Below are positions 42,045 through 54,822 of a DNA stretch of 64,000 nucleotides, one piece after another. The position numbers and the translations under genes are program-made. The notes under the pieces were generated by a model. It made no database searches. It was not told the origin of the DNA and saw nothing but the letters and a program-made list of their open reading frames with translations. The DNA is from Puccinellia tenuiflora (Eukaryota > Streptophyta > Magnoliopsida > Poales > Poaceae): NCBI GenBank assembly GCA_012064385.1, contig QRDG01000527.1, positions 2,817,547 through 2,881,546 of the forward strand, in the 5' to 3' direction. Numbering within the stretch: position 1 is the first letter of the stretch; each line of letters opens with the position of its first letter.

Positions 42045-45000
42045 TGTAGCGCCCCGACCCCGGAATTATGCAGAGAGGCTATGTAACCCACAGGCTATGC
42101 TACACAATCGTAGGGCATGGGATTACCGCTCCCACGCAACACATCGATCATGCCATAAACACTGCATAGCTATCAAATCATAATAAGGAGATCAAGACTT
42201 GTGGAACAACTGGCACATCACAGACTCTACGACACAGAAAACATATAGCAACTCATATACGAGAAGAATACAAATTACACAAAAGGGGTCACCGGCCCAT
42301 CATTACATCATACGGAAGCGAAGTAATGTTGTCTAACAACAAGATCCAAAATATGGCCTAAGAGGCCTACAGATAAACATAAACCCTGTCAGCTTGTTCC
42401 GACGTCCCAAGCTGCCACCTGGGAACCCCGAACTACTCGTCGATGTCCACGAAGAAACCACCTGTCTGCTCGGTGTAGACCTCCTCTGAAACAAATTAAT
42501 AAAACAGCAAAGAGAGACTGAGTACGACGTTCTCGCAAGTTTAGTAGGGCGATATAGGCCCAATGACGATGGAGGCTCTAAAGCTGTATAGTATTTATTT
42601 TGCATAAAGCTAAATTTTCCTTTATAAAAGACATGAGTGACCCAAAGGCATCGACTACTCAGAATGTTTTTCGAAAGGGGATAAGAAAGTAAACTTTCAT
42701 CTTCGGTTCTCATCGAACCATTTGTAACCAGAAACCACTCATCTCCACCAAGGCACTCCCTCGAATCACCCTCAAGGAAATGAACCTTTTATCACACGTT
42801 GGATTGCAACCTTTAGCTGCCAACTTTTAATTAGGTTATGATTCTCTATGGTCTCGTAATCCGTTCCCAAGGCGTCCATAAATATGGACACGGCTTTTCG
42901 AAAAGATTTACCCTGCAGGGGTGTACTAATTTACCCACCGGTACCGTCCGGCTAACCTGATTGATCCTCTTCCAGGGAGGGCCGGCGAGTGGGCGTGGTT
43001 AAACCTTTACCCCGCATGAGACTATCCAAGAGTCATCTGTGGCCACAGGACAAGTTCAGTGCCTATTTCAACACCCTGCCCCATCGCCACTTCCTAAACT
43101 TCACCGTCCACATCATTCCTTTTTCTACCCACACACTCACACGCAAATGGAAATAGCAAACTAGAGGACCCTTGGATACGCCCGCACAAGTTATTTAGTT
43201 ACAGAGGATTCCATATGTCCCCACCAATGGCAGCACGCTCAAACTTTGGTTCTAGAGACAAGAACTCGCACCTAGGGGCAAGAATGAGACAAAACACCAT
43301 CCCCGATGGCAACTCATCCAAGCCTTCTTAGCATTTTAATTAAGTACACCAACAGTAACCACCATGTCCGAACATTCCATCAACATCAATATCATGGAAT
43401 TAAATCAACGGACAAATAAAGCATTTAACTAAGCATGGCTAAGCATAGCTAAGCATATAAATACAACAATTATATCTTTGTCTCAGGCCAACACATCACA
43501 CCTATGGTTCCAAGGTAGGGATATATGTATTGGTTCGGGAAAAACATGCATTCATAGGATACTCTAGTATTGACCAAAATTGACATAGAATCGAATGCAA
43601 TATTATGGTGGCTAAAATAAGTTTATAAAACAGTAGGATGCTAGATGCCAAGAAGCTTAGGTTATCTCTTGCCTTGCTGACGCGGCGTGTAATACTGCTC
43701 GTCGAGATAGGTAGGGTAACCTCGACTCCGGAATCTATCGATACCAAAGCAAATATAGAAGAACAAATAAATCACACGAAGACATGGTGCAATGCACAAT
43801 CATGATGACACGGCAAATTTATGCAAAGATATCATTATATGATTTAACTAACAATATTAAATGAAGTGCCAAATAATTAGTGCAATTATTTGGAAACAAC
43901 CCCATATTTAACTTAATATTCAAAATTGCTTATAAATTATTATATTAATAAAGAAGTGGCTTAAATATGCATGAACATGACATGATTAGATAGGTGTTGT
44001 TCTTCCGATCATTTTGGTACCTCATTTGTAATTTTCCAATTATCGAGGAATAATTAGTGAATTAATAATTATTCAATTTAATTCTTTTAATCAAATTAAG
44101 AATAACATCAAAGGAAAATTTTTGTTGTCATGATTTGATATTACCATGGTTTGATAGCATTTGAAATACTGGTCACTTTGATATTTTATTCACAAATTTT
44201 GGTTAAGTATTTAACAAGTCATGATTTTTCCCAAATTAGATATTATTTATGCCATTTTAGGATTTCTTAAATAAAGGCAAATTATTTTACTCAAAAGAGT
44301 ATGGCAATGTTACCAACAGGTAGGTATTCCTTTTCTGAACAATTTGATATTTGATTTGCAAATTTTGGAGCAATATTTAAATAGATATCAATTATTTAAA
44401 TTTGTTTTATTTCCAAAAAGGAAAATTTATACTCAGACAGGCCGGCCTCATGCCGGCCAGGCCGGGCAGGCTCCCGAAGGGTCCAGCCTTTGGCCGGCCC
44501 AGGCTGGGCAAACGGGCCAGGAAGGCGCCCGAGGCCTCCGGCCTTTTGGCTGGCCCAGGCCGGGAGCACGGCCGGGCGAGCAGGGCACGCGCGCAGCCGA
44601 TCAACGCCACGACCGGCGTGGCCAACGCGGTGACCACGCGCGGGCCGACGGTGAGCGCGCATGGCACAGGCGCGGGCGAGCACGCACAGGGGTGGGAAGG
44701 GAAGCGTTCGGTGCGCCGCGTCACGGGAAAACTGGTGGCGGCGCTACGGACCCTATGGTCGTCGGAAGGTGCTCCGGCGACAAGCTATGGCGATGGTTGG
44801 CGGTGGCTATCGGCGGCTACGGCGCGAGCACCAAGCCGAGGGGGGAGCAAGAGGGGAAAGGGGACGGGGAGCACCACGAGCTCACCCTGAGTAAGATGGA
44901 GCGGACGGCGAGGTCGGGGGAGGCCGGACGGCGACGCGAGCTTGCTCGACGGCGGCGACCCGAGGAGGAAGGGAATGGCGACGATGGCTTCGATTTCAGC

Positions 45001-47784
45001 TACCCCGCTGATGCATCTAAAATGCATACATGAACTTTGCACTATAATAGTCATATTCCAATCATATTTGCATAATATAAGGGGTATATTACTGTTATTT
45101 AATGATTTTTGGTAATTAATAATGATTTCCCCTTTTTATGGAATTAATCCTGCGCAGGCAGAAAACCCCTATTTCTTTCCTTATTTGTTTCAGGACCTTA
45201 ACGACGTCATAATGAGCTATAAATTTACGGGGGTCATTATTTTGGAAGGAGAAGATTTAGGAGCGAAAGAAGTCAACGAACGGAGTCCGGAGGACCAAAA
45301 GGGTGGGTCCCATGCGGCCAGGTACTGTAGCCGCGTGGGCCTATCCCAATTGGCCCTCGTGGCCCCATTTGCGTCGATCCTTCACCCAGAAGCTTCCTCG
45401 TGACCTAAAAACGCCTATATAAAGAGCCCCCCGACGTTCTCCGAAGGGAGAGCCGCCACACGAGAGAAACAAGAAACAGAGACCAGGAGGCCGCAGATTG
45501 GAGGGGGAAAACTCCGGTGGAGCCCTGCCGGAGAGGTCTCCTTCTTCTCCATCGACATCTCCACCGTCTCCATGATGAAGAGGGAGTAGTCCACCTCTGG
45601 ACTATGGGTTTGTGGCAGTAGCATATGTATCTCTCTCTCTCTCTCTTGAGCTTCACTAATTAGCACCGTATGAGCTGCTGAACATGATTACGGTCACAGT
45701 TGTATTATCATTGTGGTGGATCTTTCTATGAGTTAATATATGTTGAGATTGCAATGTTATATTTCAGTTATGAAAGTAGATGCATATTATGTACCCCGTT
45801 CTTGTATCCTTGTTATGATCAAGCATGTTTATGAGAGCGTGTGTGGGGGAACGTGTGTATTAGTTGGAGTAACGGGGGTGGTGAAGTGATAAGCTGACAA
45901 CTTAATATCATGATCCATTGGGTGTTTACCTTACTTTGTTACCTCACTAGGGATAAACCAAAATACCATGTTGTAGGGTAGGAGGAGTGACATGCCTCTA
46001 CCTAAGACTAGATCCATCATGTGTTTATTTTCACTTCATGTCATCAATCTTAAAGCTATACTCTGATGTTATCTTAATTACTAAGGTGCATGATTTAGTT
46101 CACATCTTGGTGGAGTATAAGTGAGACTAATAATCAAAAGGTCTCTATGTTAGGACGTGATGCCCATATAATTAGTAACATGTCATTAACCTTGTTTGTA
46201 ATCTCATATGTTAAATCTATGTCTACTCATTTGCCACACTATATTAAAGAGAGAGTGCACGTGTGAAACCATGAACCCCGGTCCATTTTTAATAATAAGA
46301 AACAACTTTCCAACCACTTTTAAGCATCTTTTACATTCAGCCATTTTAAAATCAGAAAATACAAAAACACTTTTACTTCTTGCATTCACATATAAAAACC
46401 CCAAAAATACCATCCATCATCATTACTATCATCCTTGCATACTTATTCACCACCATTGCATTTTTATTTACTGTTTTGCATTCATTATCATCTTAATATC
46501 ATTCTCACACCTTGTGCTTGACAACCACTTGGTGAGGTTGAGGGCACAAAGCAATCTATATTGTTTGCAGGAAATCTAGAGAAGGACAAGAAGATAAAAT
46601 CCACACTACTGATTCCCCGAGAGTTCGATATTAAACCCTCGAGTCACCTTCTTGGGGAAAAACTACCACTTCTACATACTCTGCACTTGGAGGCTCAACC
46701 TATCCCTAATATATTATCTTCCTTTCAGGGTATCAAGAGTACTTGTTGGCGTTGTTGAGGGAGAAGAACACTCTCATCAATCCCGTCATCACCCGCACCG
46801 ATTCCTTCGGCGTGGAGGAGCAGCACGGTGAGGCGGTCCTGATGGCGCGCTTGGATTGGTCCCGGGCGGCTCGGAGCGACGGCGAGGCAGCGGTGCACGT
46901 GCGGCTTCCTCGAGCTAGGGTTAGGGTTCTGCGGGGAGAGAGAGAGAGAGAGAGGGGAACGGGAGAGCAAGGGAGAATGAGAGCAGGTGGGCGTCCGCGC
47001 ATGGCTTTGACCACCAGGGCAGCGTGCAGAGCGTGCGGGTGCGGCGTCGGCCGGCAGGGCGGCATGGCGGCAGTGTGCCGGCCACTGTCGCCACAGTGGA
47101 GGAGGAAAGGGAAATTCATGAAAACCCCCTGGTGATAAAATCTTTAATTGCAATTTGGTCCAGCACCCATTTTAGGGATTTAATTGAGGCCTTTAAACAT
47201 TTTCTAAAAATCTACAAAAATTCATGTAGCTTCACTTTAACATCTAGAACCTCCAAAAAAAATTTGTGTTGAAAATTAAAAAGTTTTGGACAACACTTGT
47301 TCATAGGTTTTAATTATAGTCATTTGTGATGATTTCCAAAATGTATTTATTTGGAGCACTTAAGCGTTTCCAAAAATAATGAAATTATTCATGGATGCTC
47401 CCAATATATTTATGAAGCTCCCCATAATTTTATTTGGAATTTTTGGAAAGTCTAATTTGGTTTCAAAAATAAGAATTGGTTTGCACCACTTTGAATTCTC
47501 AAATTAAAATATTTGCTTGTCAAAATTGGATTTTGACAATTGGTCATAATAATTAAACTTGGAACTTCCTGAACAATTTGGAAGTTCAAATTAATTTGGT
47601 TTTGCCATTTCGGGCAATGCATTTAGTTTGGGATTTTTGGGAAGGGTTTTGCTTCCTTTGTTTTAATTTCCAAGTTTTGCTTTATTTAAATCTAGCAATT
47701 TAAATGGATGCCATGATGCAATGTTGCAAAGCAAAAAGTGAAAATCTGGCCCATATTTTAGGGTACCAAACTGCGGCTGTTACA
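42045..47784 (-). repeat. 3' LTR of element C, with nested solo LTR
   Basis: Block order left to right: A 42045-43132, B 43133-44098, C 44100-46963 (GC-rich, interrupted by the solo LTR), D 46964-47191, E 47192-47784. In element (minus) orientation block C reads as a pyrimidine-rich leader with a splice-donor-like CAGGGTGAGCTC. That matches the layout of the related LTR at 58877, so this is probably the original arrangement. Confidence 0.8.
45009..46791 (+). mobile_element. solo LTR (1783 bp) nested in the element C 3' LTR
   Basis: Bounded by TGATGCATC and CCCGTCATCA with the 5-bp duplication CCCGC at 45004-45008 and 46792-46796. The other LTR of element C has the empty site (GGGTAGCC..side with a single GCGGGG), confirming the insertion. 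A TATA box TATATAAA is at 45416-45423. No coding domain. A gypsy LTR by style; family not identified. Confidence 0.85.
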
Positions 47785-47803
47785 ATTCTACCCCCCTTAC
47801 AGG
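47785..47803 (-). other. PPT of element C
   Basis: Minus-strand GTAAGGGGGGTAGAAT directly before the 3' LTR. Confidence 0.7.
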
Positions 47804-50598
47804 AATCTCGTCCCGAGATTCTAGAGTAGGAAGAGGGATGTGGGAAACATGGCAACCCTTAACTTCAACGATCTACTCGAGCCCACGATGATCCTCCTTG
47901 TTGCAGACTTTGGGCTAACCAACATGACATACCAAAACGGCGGAAAGGACAGAAGGTAGCTTAAGGTGACAGACAAAAATGAACTTTGCCCAAAACCATA
48001 AGCCATCGGGGAAAACTAGGAACGACTTGACCAAACGAAGGTCAAGCCTAGGATAGGGCAACCGATCACTTGTTTAGGATCTTTGTCCAAGACCAAGTCA
48101 ACACTTCACACCACCTCGATGCGTAGACCGTAGGGATTTGAAGCATCATGGGGAGAAGGGACACCTTCTGGTCTCCACGCTTTTGCCATACCAGACGTTT
48201 CCCTAAGGTTAAGAGCTTGGCCCTAACGGGACTGACGAATGTACACGATGTCCATGGGATTGGGCAAAACTTTGGGTTCACCTAGGAGGGGAAGATATAG
48301 CATTGATCCACATTTAGATAGAGAGGTAAAACCTCATAAATGAGCTATTGCCACGAGATAGATAGATTAGGAGGATTGACCGAGGGACATTTAGTGACTC
48401 CGTTGTAATGTTCTCCTTGGGGTTCTAGATATTACACACCGGCTTCGGAATAGCCTTCAACCGATCATCAAGCGAAGGTCGTACTTGAAGATAGAGAGGA
48501 GACCATATGGGAACTCCTAGAATGAGTTACACATGATCCTCATGGATAGTGGTTGATGTTAAAGATTTAAGAGATTTCGCCAATAGATCTTCCGGTGAGG
48601 TGCGTGAGCCACTACACCGAACTTGCCGGGGTTACAACTAGGCCTAGGTCATGCTTTTGATGGACACCAAGCATCATTTCTGCTTGAGGTTCCGAGTTGG
48701 TTAGGCACGCAGAGTATCCAGGATAAACAGGTCTGGAGGGGAGTTTCTAAAAGTTAACGGAGAGTAGGGTCACTAGTTTTTCTCAAGACATGGGCTAAGT
48801 GTCAAGCTCCAGAACAGGAGACAGATTGGGGTTCCATGGGTCACGACTACTAAGAGAAAATTTGAACCAGCATGTACTCCAATCACTGAAGCGCAACTGA
48901 GTCCTGATTGGGGAAACACTGGTAAGATGCTGAGATTTGACAACTTATTATTTAAGAACAACTCGGCTGGTGGCATACACGACGTATTTAGAGAACTGGA
49001 GGTAGCGACCTACCATCTCAACAGCAATCCGCACATGCATTGACCAACTTGGGATTATTTCCGGGGAGACCAGGCGAACTTCGCTCGGCCCCATGGCGAC
49101 ATATGTTAACCATTTCACATGGACCAGAGGAGAACACTTCCATCAACCAGAACACATACTACGTGATGACACGAAGATGGTTCGGGCCCGCTTCCATTAT
49201 CACTCGACAACACGGTTAGGGGACAACACGGCAGTACTTCTGGAAAGGCATCTAGGATATCACGCACCACCGCATGTCACTAGTTGCGAGAGGAATCTTG
49301 ATTTTCAAGGAAAAAATGTGGTCTTGAAAGCTTCGACTCGAATCTAACTCGTTGACCGAAGGGTGCACCTGAACGGATGGACTTGGCAGCTCCTGACAAC
49401 TCAGCTCGATGATATGATTACCAGTCATGCTAATAGTGCCACCAAGGTCTTTGGATTTCAAAACAATAACAATTGCTAAGAATATCAGATTACCACAACG
49501 ATATTCATCCTCAACATTCTCGAGCCCGAGTAGCTCGGAGGTAGATGGATACGGAAGGGTAGGAGCATCACTTCATCAAGTACGTCATGAGACTAAGCAT
49601 GACCTCTTGATATAAAAGAGTGTGACACTCCAAGGTGGAACGGAACAAAAACTAGACAAGCTCTTACTCCGCGAATTACAAAACTTTGACCTGGCCGAGA
49701 AATGGACGAGGTACCGGAGTTTGTTTCTCCTGACATCCCGAAGTGGAATGCCTTGACGAACCACATGAATAACATGCATCAGAACACCCCAATGCACGAT
49801 AAAACTTGACTGTCAACAGACAGATAGAGGTCGGACGACAGATCTAGAGTAAGGAACGGGCTAACAACAATCTCAAGATATTGCAGAAGCCCCTGTTAGC
49901 ACTCTTCCGACAACTAGTGCCGAAAGGGTTTTACTAACGAGTGTTAGTGGAGGAATCACAAATATTGAGGGAAAATTCACTAAGAGCAATCTCGTCGTGA
50001 TTCAGATGGTTCTTTGACAGAGAGTCTAGCTAAAGCTAGTGACAGAGAAGAGCATTGATGAGCAAGTCAATTACGGCTGCAACCTCGAGTTTGAAGACTA
50101 ACTTCAAATTTCGCCAACCTGAGGTAGGGTTTGAATTAACATCAGGTTTCAACGGAAAAGATCTTGGGTTAAAGATCAGCTTCATGTACTGGGACTCACA
50201 ATAGCGTAATGCTCACAAGGGTGACAACCCTCATGAATCATTACACCAGAGACCTAGCACAATCCGGGACCTTCGGTTCAAGATCTTGGGCTAAAGCAAA
50301 GGAATGTCTTGACGATCCGCGATACTTCCTCTCTTCGGGATTTAGAATCGGCAGACGAGCAGAGCTAACCAGTGAACTAAAGGTAGAAGCCAACCCCGTG
50401 ATCCTAAAGATTAGAATCTTGCAGACGAGCAGAAGCGTCGTTAAATCAAATAGAGGTAAGATATCAGAGTAGAGCGAGTTGGATAAGGAGTAAAAAGAAT
50501 CCTAAGAGGGTTTTCACATCTCATTTTTAGATTATAAATAATTTTCACGAACTAGACTCGACATCGACCAATAGAACGGGTTTCCTACAGGCAGTCCT
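47804..50598 (-). other. non-coding internal region of element C
   Basis: About 2.8 kb with ORFs no longer than about 90 codons and no gag or pol motif on either strand. It is of roughly even composition and not obviously repetitive. The element must therefore depend on proteins made elsewhere. Confidence 0.7.
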
Positions 50599-50610
50599 GC
50601 TCTGATACCA
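50599..50610 (-). other. PBS of element C, initiator tRNA-Met type
   Basis: Minus-strand TGGTATCAGAGC three bases inside the 5' LTR. Confidence 0.85.
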
Positions 50611-50613
50611 ACT

Positions 50614-53600
50614 TATAGCGCCCCGACCCCGGAATTATGCAGAGAGGCTATGTAACCCACAGGCTATGCTACAGAATCGTAGGGCATGGGATTACCGCTC
50701 CCACACAACACATCGATCATGCCATAAACACTGGCATAGCTATCAAAGCATAATAAGGAGATCAAGACTTGTGGAACAACTGGCACATCACAGACTCTAC
50801 GACTCAGAAAACATATAGCAACTCATATAACAAGAAGAATATAAATTACACAAAAGGGGTCACCAGCCCATCATTACATCATGCGGAAGCGAAGTAATGT
50901 TGTCTAACAACAAGATCCAAAATATATCCTAAGAGGCCTACAGATAAACATAAACCCTGCCAGCTTGTTCCGACGTCCCAAGCTGCCACCTGGGAACCCC
51001 GAACTACTCGTCGATGTCCAAGAAGAAACCACCTGTCTGCTCGGTGTAGTCCTCCTCTGAAACAAATTAATAAAAGCAGCAAAGAGAGACTGAGTACGAC
51101 GTACTCGCAAGTTTAGTAGGGCGATATAGGCCCAATGACGACAGAGGCTCTAAAGCTGTATAGTATTTATTTTGCAGAAAGCTAAATTTTCCTTTATAAA
51201 AGACATGAGTGACCCAAAGGCATCGAATACTCAGAATGTTTTTCGAAAGGGGATACGAGAGTAAACTTTCATCTTCGGTTCTCATCGAACCATTTGTAAC
51301 CAGAAACCACTCATCTTCACCAAGGCACTCCCTCGAATCACCCTCGAGGAAATGAACCTTTTATTACACGTTGGATTGCAACCTTTAGCTGCCAAGTTTT
51401 AATTAGGTTATGATTCTCTATGGTCTCGTAATCCGTTCCCAAGGCGTCCATAACCGTAGACACGGCTTTTAAAAAATATTTACCCTACAGGGGTGTACTA
51501 ATTTACCCACCGGTATCGTCCGGATCGCCTGATTGGCCCTCTTCCGGGGAGGGCCGGCGAGTGGGCGCGATTAAACCTTTACCTCGCATGAGACTATCCA
51601 AGAGTCATCTGTGGCCACAGGACAAGTTCAGTGCCTATTTCAACACCCTGCCCCATCGCCACTTCCTAAACTCCACCGTCCTCATCATTCCTTTTTCCAC
51701 CCAGAGCAGGGGGAGAATAGGAGCAGGTGGGCGTCCGCGTGTGGCTTTGACCACCAGGGTAGCGTGCAGAGCGTGCGGGTGCGGCGTCGGCCGGCAGGGC
51801 GGCAGTGTGCCGGCCACTGTCGCCACAGTGGAGGAGGAAAGGGAAATTCGTGAAAACCCCCTGGTGATAAAATCTTTAATTGCAATTTGGTCCAGCACCC
51901 ATTTTAGGGATTTAATTGAGGCCCCCGTTCCCCTCTCTCTCTCCCCGTGGAACCCTAACCCTAGCTCGAGGAAGCCGCGCGCGCGCCGCTGCCTCGCCGT
52001 CAAATCGCCGTCGCTCCGAGCCGCCCGGGACCAATCCAAGCGAGCCATTAGGACCGCCTCACCGTGCTGTCCTCCACGCCAAGGAATCGGTGCGGGGTAG
52101 CCGAAATCGAAGCCATCGTCGTCGTTCCCTTCCTCGTCGGGTCGCCGTCCGGCCTCCCCCGACCTCGCCGTCCGCTCCATCTTACTCAGGTGAGCTCGCG
52201 GTGCTCCCCGTCCCCTTTCCCCTCTTCCTCCCCCTCGGCTTGGTGCTCGCGCCATAGCCTCCGATTGCCACCGCCAACCGTCGCCTTAGCTTGTCGCCGG
52301 AGCACCTTCCGGCGACAATAGGGTCCGTAGCGCCGCCACCAGTTTTCCCATGACGCGGCGCACTGAACGCTTCCCTCCCGCCCCCGCGCGTGCTCGCCCG
52401 TGCCTGTGCCGTACACGCTCGCCGTCGGCCACGCCGGTCGTGGCGTTGACCGGCCACGTGCATGCCCTGCTCGCCCGACCGTGCTCCCGGCCTGGGCCGG
52501 CCAAAAGGCTGAAGGCCTCGGGCGCATGCCCGGCCGGTTTGCCCAGCCTGGGCCGGCCAAAGGCTGGACCCTTCGGGAGCCTGCCCAGCATGAGGCCGGC
52601 CTGTCTGAGTATACATTTTCCTTTTTGGAAATAAAACAAATTTAAATAATTGATATCTATTTAAATATTGCTCCAAAATTTGCAAATCAAATATCAAATT
52701 GTTTAGAAAAGCAATACCTACCTGTTGGTAACATTGCCATACTCTTTTGAGTAAAATAATTTTCCTTTATTTAGGAAATCCTAAAATGGCATAAATAATA
52801 TCTAATTTGGGAAAATCATAACTTGTTAAATACTTAACCAAAATTTGTGAATAAAATATCAAAGTGATCAGTATTTCAAATGCTATCAAACCATGGTAAT
52901 ATCAAATCATGACAACAAAAAATTTCCTTTGATGTTATTCTACACTCACACGAATATGGAAATAGCAAACTAGAGGACCCTTGGATATGCCCGCACAAGT
53001 TATTTAGTTACAGAGGATTCCATATGTCCCCACCAATGGCAGCACGCTCAAACCTTGGTTCTAGAGACAAGAACTCGCACCTAGGGGCAAGAATGAGACA
53101 AAACACCATCCCCGATGGCAACTCATCCAAGCCTTCTTAGCATTTTAATTAAGTACACCAACAGTAACCACCATGTCCGAACATTCCATCAACATCAATA
53201 TCATGGAATTAAATCAACGGACAAATAAAGCATTTAACTAAGCATGGCTAAGCATAGCTAAGCATATAAATACAACAATTATATCTTTGTCTCAGGCCAA
53301 CACATCACACCTATGGTTCCAAGGTAGGGATATATGTATTGGTTCGGGAAAAACATGCATTCATAGGATACTCTAGTATTGACCAAAATTGACATAGAAT
53401 CGAATGCAATATTATGGTGGATAAAATAAGTTTATAAAACAGTAGGATGCTAGATGCCAAGAAGGTTAGGTTATCTCTTGCCTTGCTGACGCGGCGTGTA
53501 GTACTGCTCGTCGAGATAGGTAGGGTAACCTCGACTCCGGAATCTATCGATACCAAAGCAAATATAGAAGAACAAATAAATCACACGAAGACATGGTGCA

Positions 53601-54490
53601 ATGCACAATCATGATGACACGGCAAATTTATGCAAAGATATCATTATATGATTTAACTAACAATATTAAATGAAGTGCCAAATAATTAGTGCAATTATTT
53701 GGAAACAACCCCATATTTAACTTAATATTCCAAATTGCTTATAAATTATTATATTATTAAAGAAGTGGCTTAAATATGCATGAACATGACATGATTAGAT
53801 AGGTGTTGTTCTTCCGATCATTTTGGTACCTCATTTGTAATTTTCCAATTATCGAGGAATAATTAGTGAATTAAATAATTATTCGATTTAATTCTTTTAA
53901 TCAAATTAACATTTTCTAAAAATCTGCAAAAATTCATGTAGCTTCCCTTTAACATCTAGAACCTCCACAAAAATTTGTGTTGCAAAATAAAAAGTTTTGG
54001 ACAACACTTGTTCATAGGTTTTAATTATAGTCATTTGTGATGATTTCCAAAATGTATTTATTTGGAGCACTTAAGCATTTCCAAAAATAATGAAATTATT
54101 CATGGAGGCTCCCAATATAGTTATGAAGCTCCCCATAATTTTATTTGGAATTTTTGGAAAGTCTAATTTGGTTTTAAAAATAAGAATTGGTTTGCACCAA
54201 TTTGAATTCTCAAATTAAAATCTTTGCTTGTCAAAATTGGATTTTGACAATTGGATAATTAAACTTGGAACTTCCTGAACAATTTGGAAGTTCAAATTAA
54301 TTTGGTTTTGCCATTTCGGGCAATGCATTTAGTTTGGGATTTTTGGGAAGGGTTTTGCTTCCTTTGTTTTAATTTCCAAGTGTTGCTTCATTTAAATCTA
54401 GCAATTTAAATGGATGCCATGATGCAATGTTGCAAAGCAAAAAGTGAAAATTTGGCCCATATTTTAGGGTACCAAACTGGGGCTGTTACA
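50614..54490 (-). repeat. 5' LTR of element C, internally rearranged (3877 bp)
   Basis: Same outer ends as the 3' LTR (with TG changed to TA at 50614), but the blocks run A 50614-51702, D 51703-51922, C inverted 51923-52940, B 52941-53908, E 53909-54490. The inverted block puts the GC-rich leader backwards relative to the element, so normal transcription from this LTR is unlikely. Confidence 0.8.
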
Positions 54491-54495
54491 TACGG
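54491..54495. repeat. right target-site duplication of element C (TACGG)
   Basis: Partner of 42040-42044. About 40 bp of Copia LTR text follow (TGTGACGGTTGATG onward). Confidence 0.85.
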
Positions 54496-54537
54496 TGTGA
54501 CGGTTGATGTTGTCAAGGCATCCTCCGGTGGTAGCGA

Positions 54538-54762
54538 TTAAATATTATCAAAACAACTTTCGAATTTTAACTTTTTAAAATCTAAACATATATTAAATAT
54601 GAATATTTTTAAAATCATATACAAAGTGACAAATGGAGAAATAAAAAATAAAACAAAAAACAAAAAAGCAAAAAAAATAAAAAAATAAAAACTTAAAATG
54701 GGCAGCTGTTCGAGGTATCACAGGGGCCGATAATGTTTTGTTTTGTTGAAAATCCTGTGCAG
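54538..54762. other. AT-rich sequence at the edge of the gene island
   Basis: Low-complexity A-rich stretch (about 54630-54700) and then single-copy-looking sequence. No element ends are seen. Confidence 0.4.
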
Positions 54763-54822
54763 GCCGTGGCCCAGCTGGACAAGGAGCTCCACCACTCTTA
54801 CTGCAGTCCGTTTCTGGCGTGA
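54763..54822 (+). other. possible terminal exon of a plus-strand gene
   Basis: After an acceptor-like TGTTGAAAATCCTGTGCAG the frame reads AVAQLDKELHHSYCSPFLA and a TGA, then AT-rich sequence with AATAAA near 54920. It could be the last exon of a gene whose other exons were separated by the retroelement cluster, or chance. I do not recognise the peptide. Confidence 0.25.

Larger units (their letters stand above)
42045..54490 (-). mobile_element. non-autonomous long-LTR element C
   Basis: LTRs at 42045-47784 and 50614-54490, a minus-strand PPT at 47785-47803, a minus-strand tRNA-Met PBS at 50599-50610 and target duplication TACGG. The LTRs are about 3.9 kb without the nested insert. The 2.8 kb internal region has no recognisable protein, as in large retrotransposon derivatives. 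LTR ends (TGTAACAGCC..GGCGCTACA) and the GC-rich leader resemble gypsy chromovirus LTRs such as those of element G and the solo LTR at 58877. The two LTRs differ by a block reshuffle. Confidence 0.85.

Noticed and set aside
44344..45033. 229-codon ORF in the element C 3' LTR
   Set aside because: Compositional ORF in the GC-rich leader block. The same DNA in inverted form in the other LTR also gives overlapping ORFs in several frames.
51561..52697. Several ORFs of 110-206 codons on both strands
   Set aside because: Shadows of the GC-rich block and of the rearrangement joins in the element C 5' LTR. No domain text.
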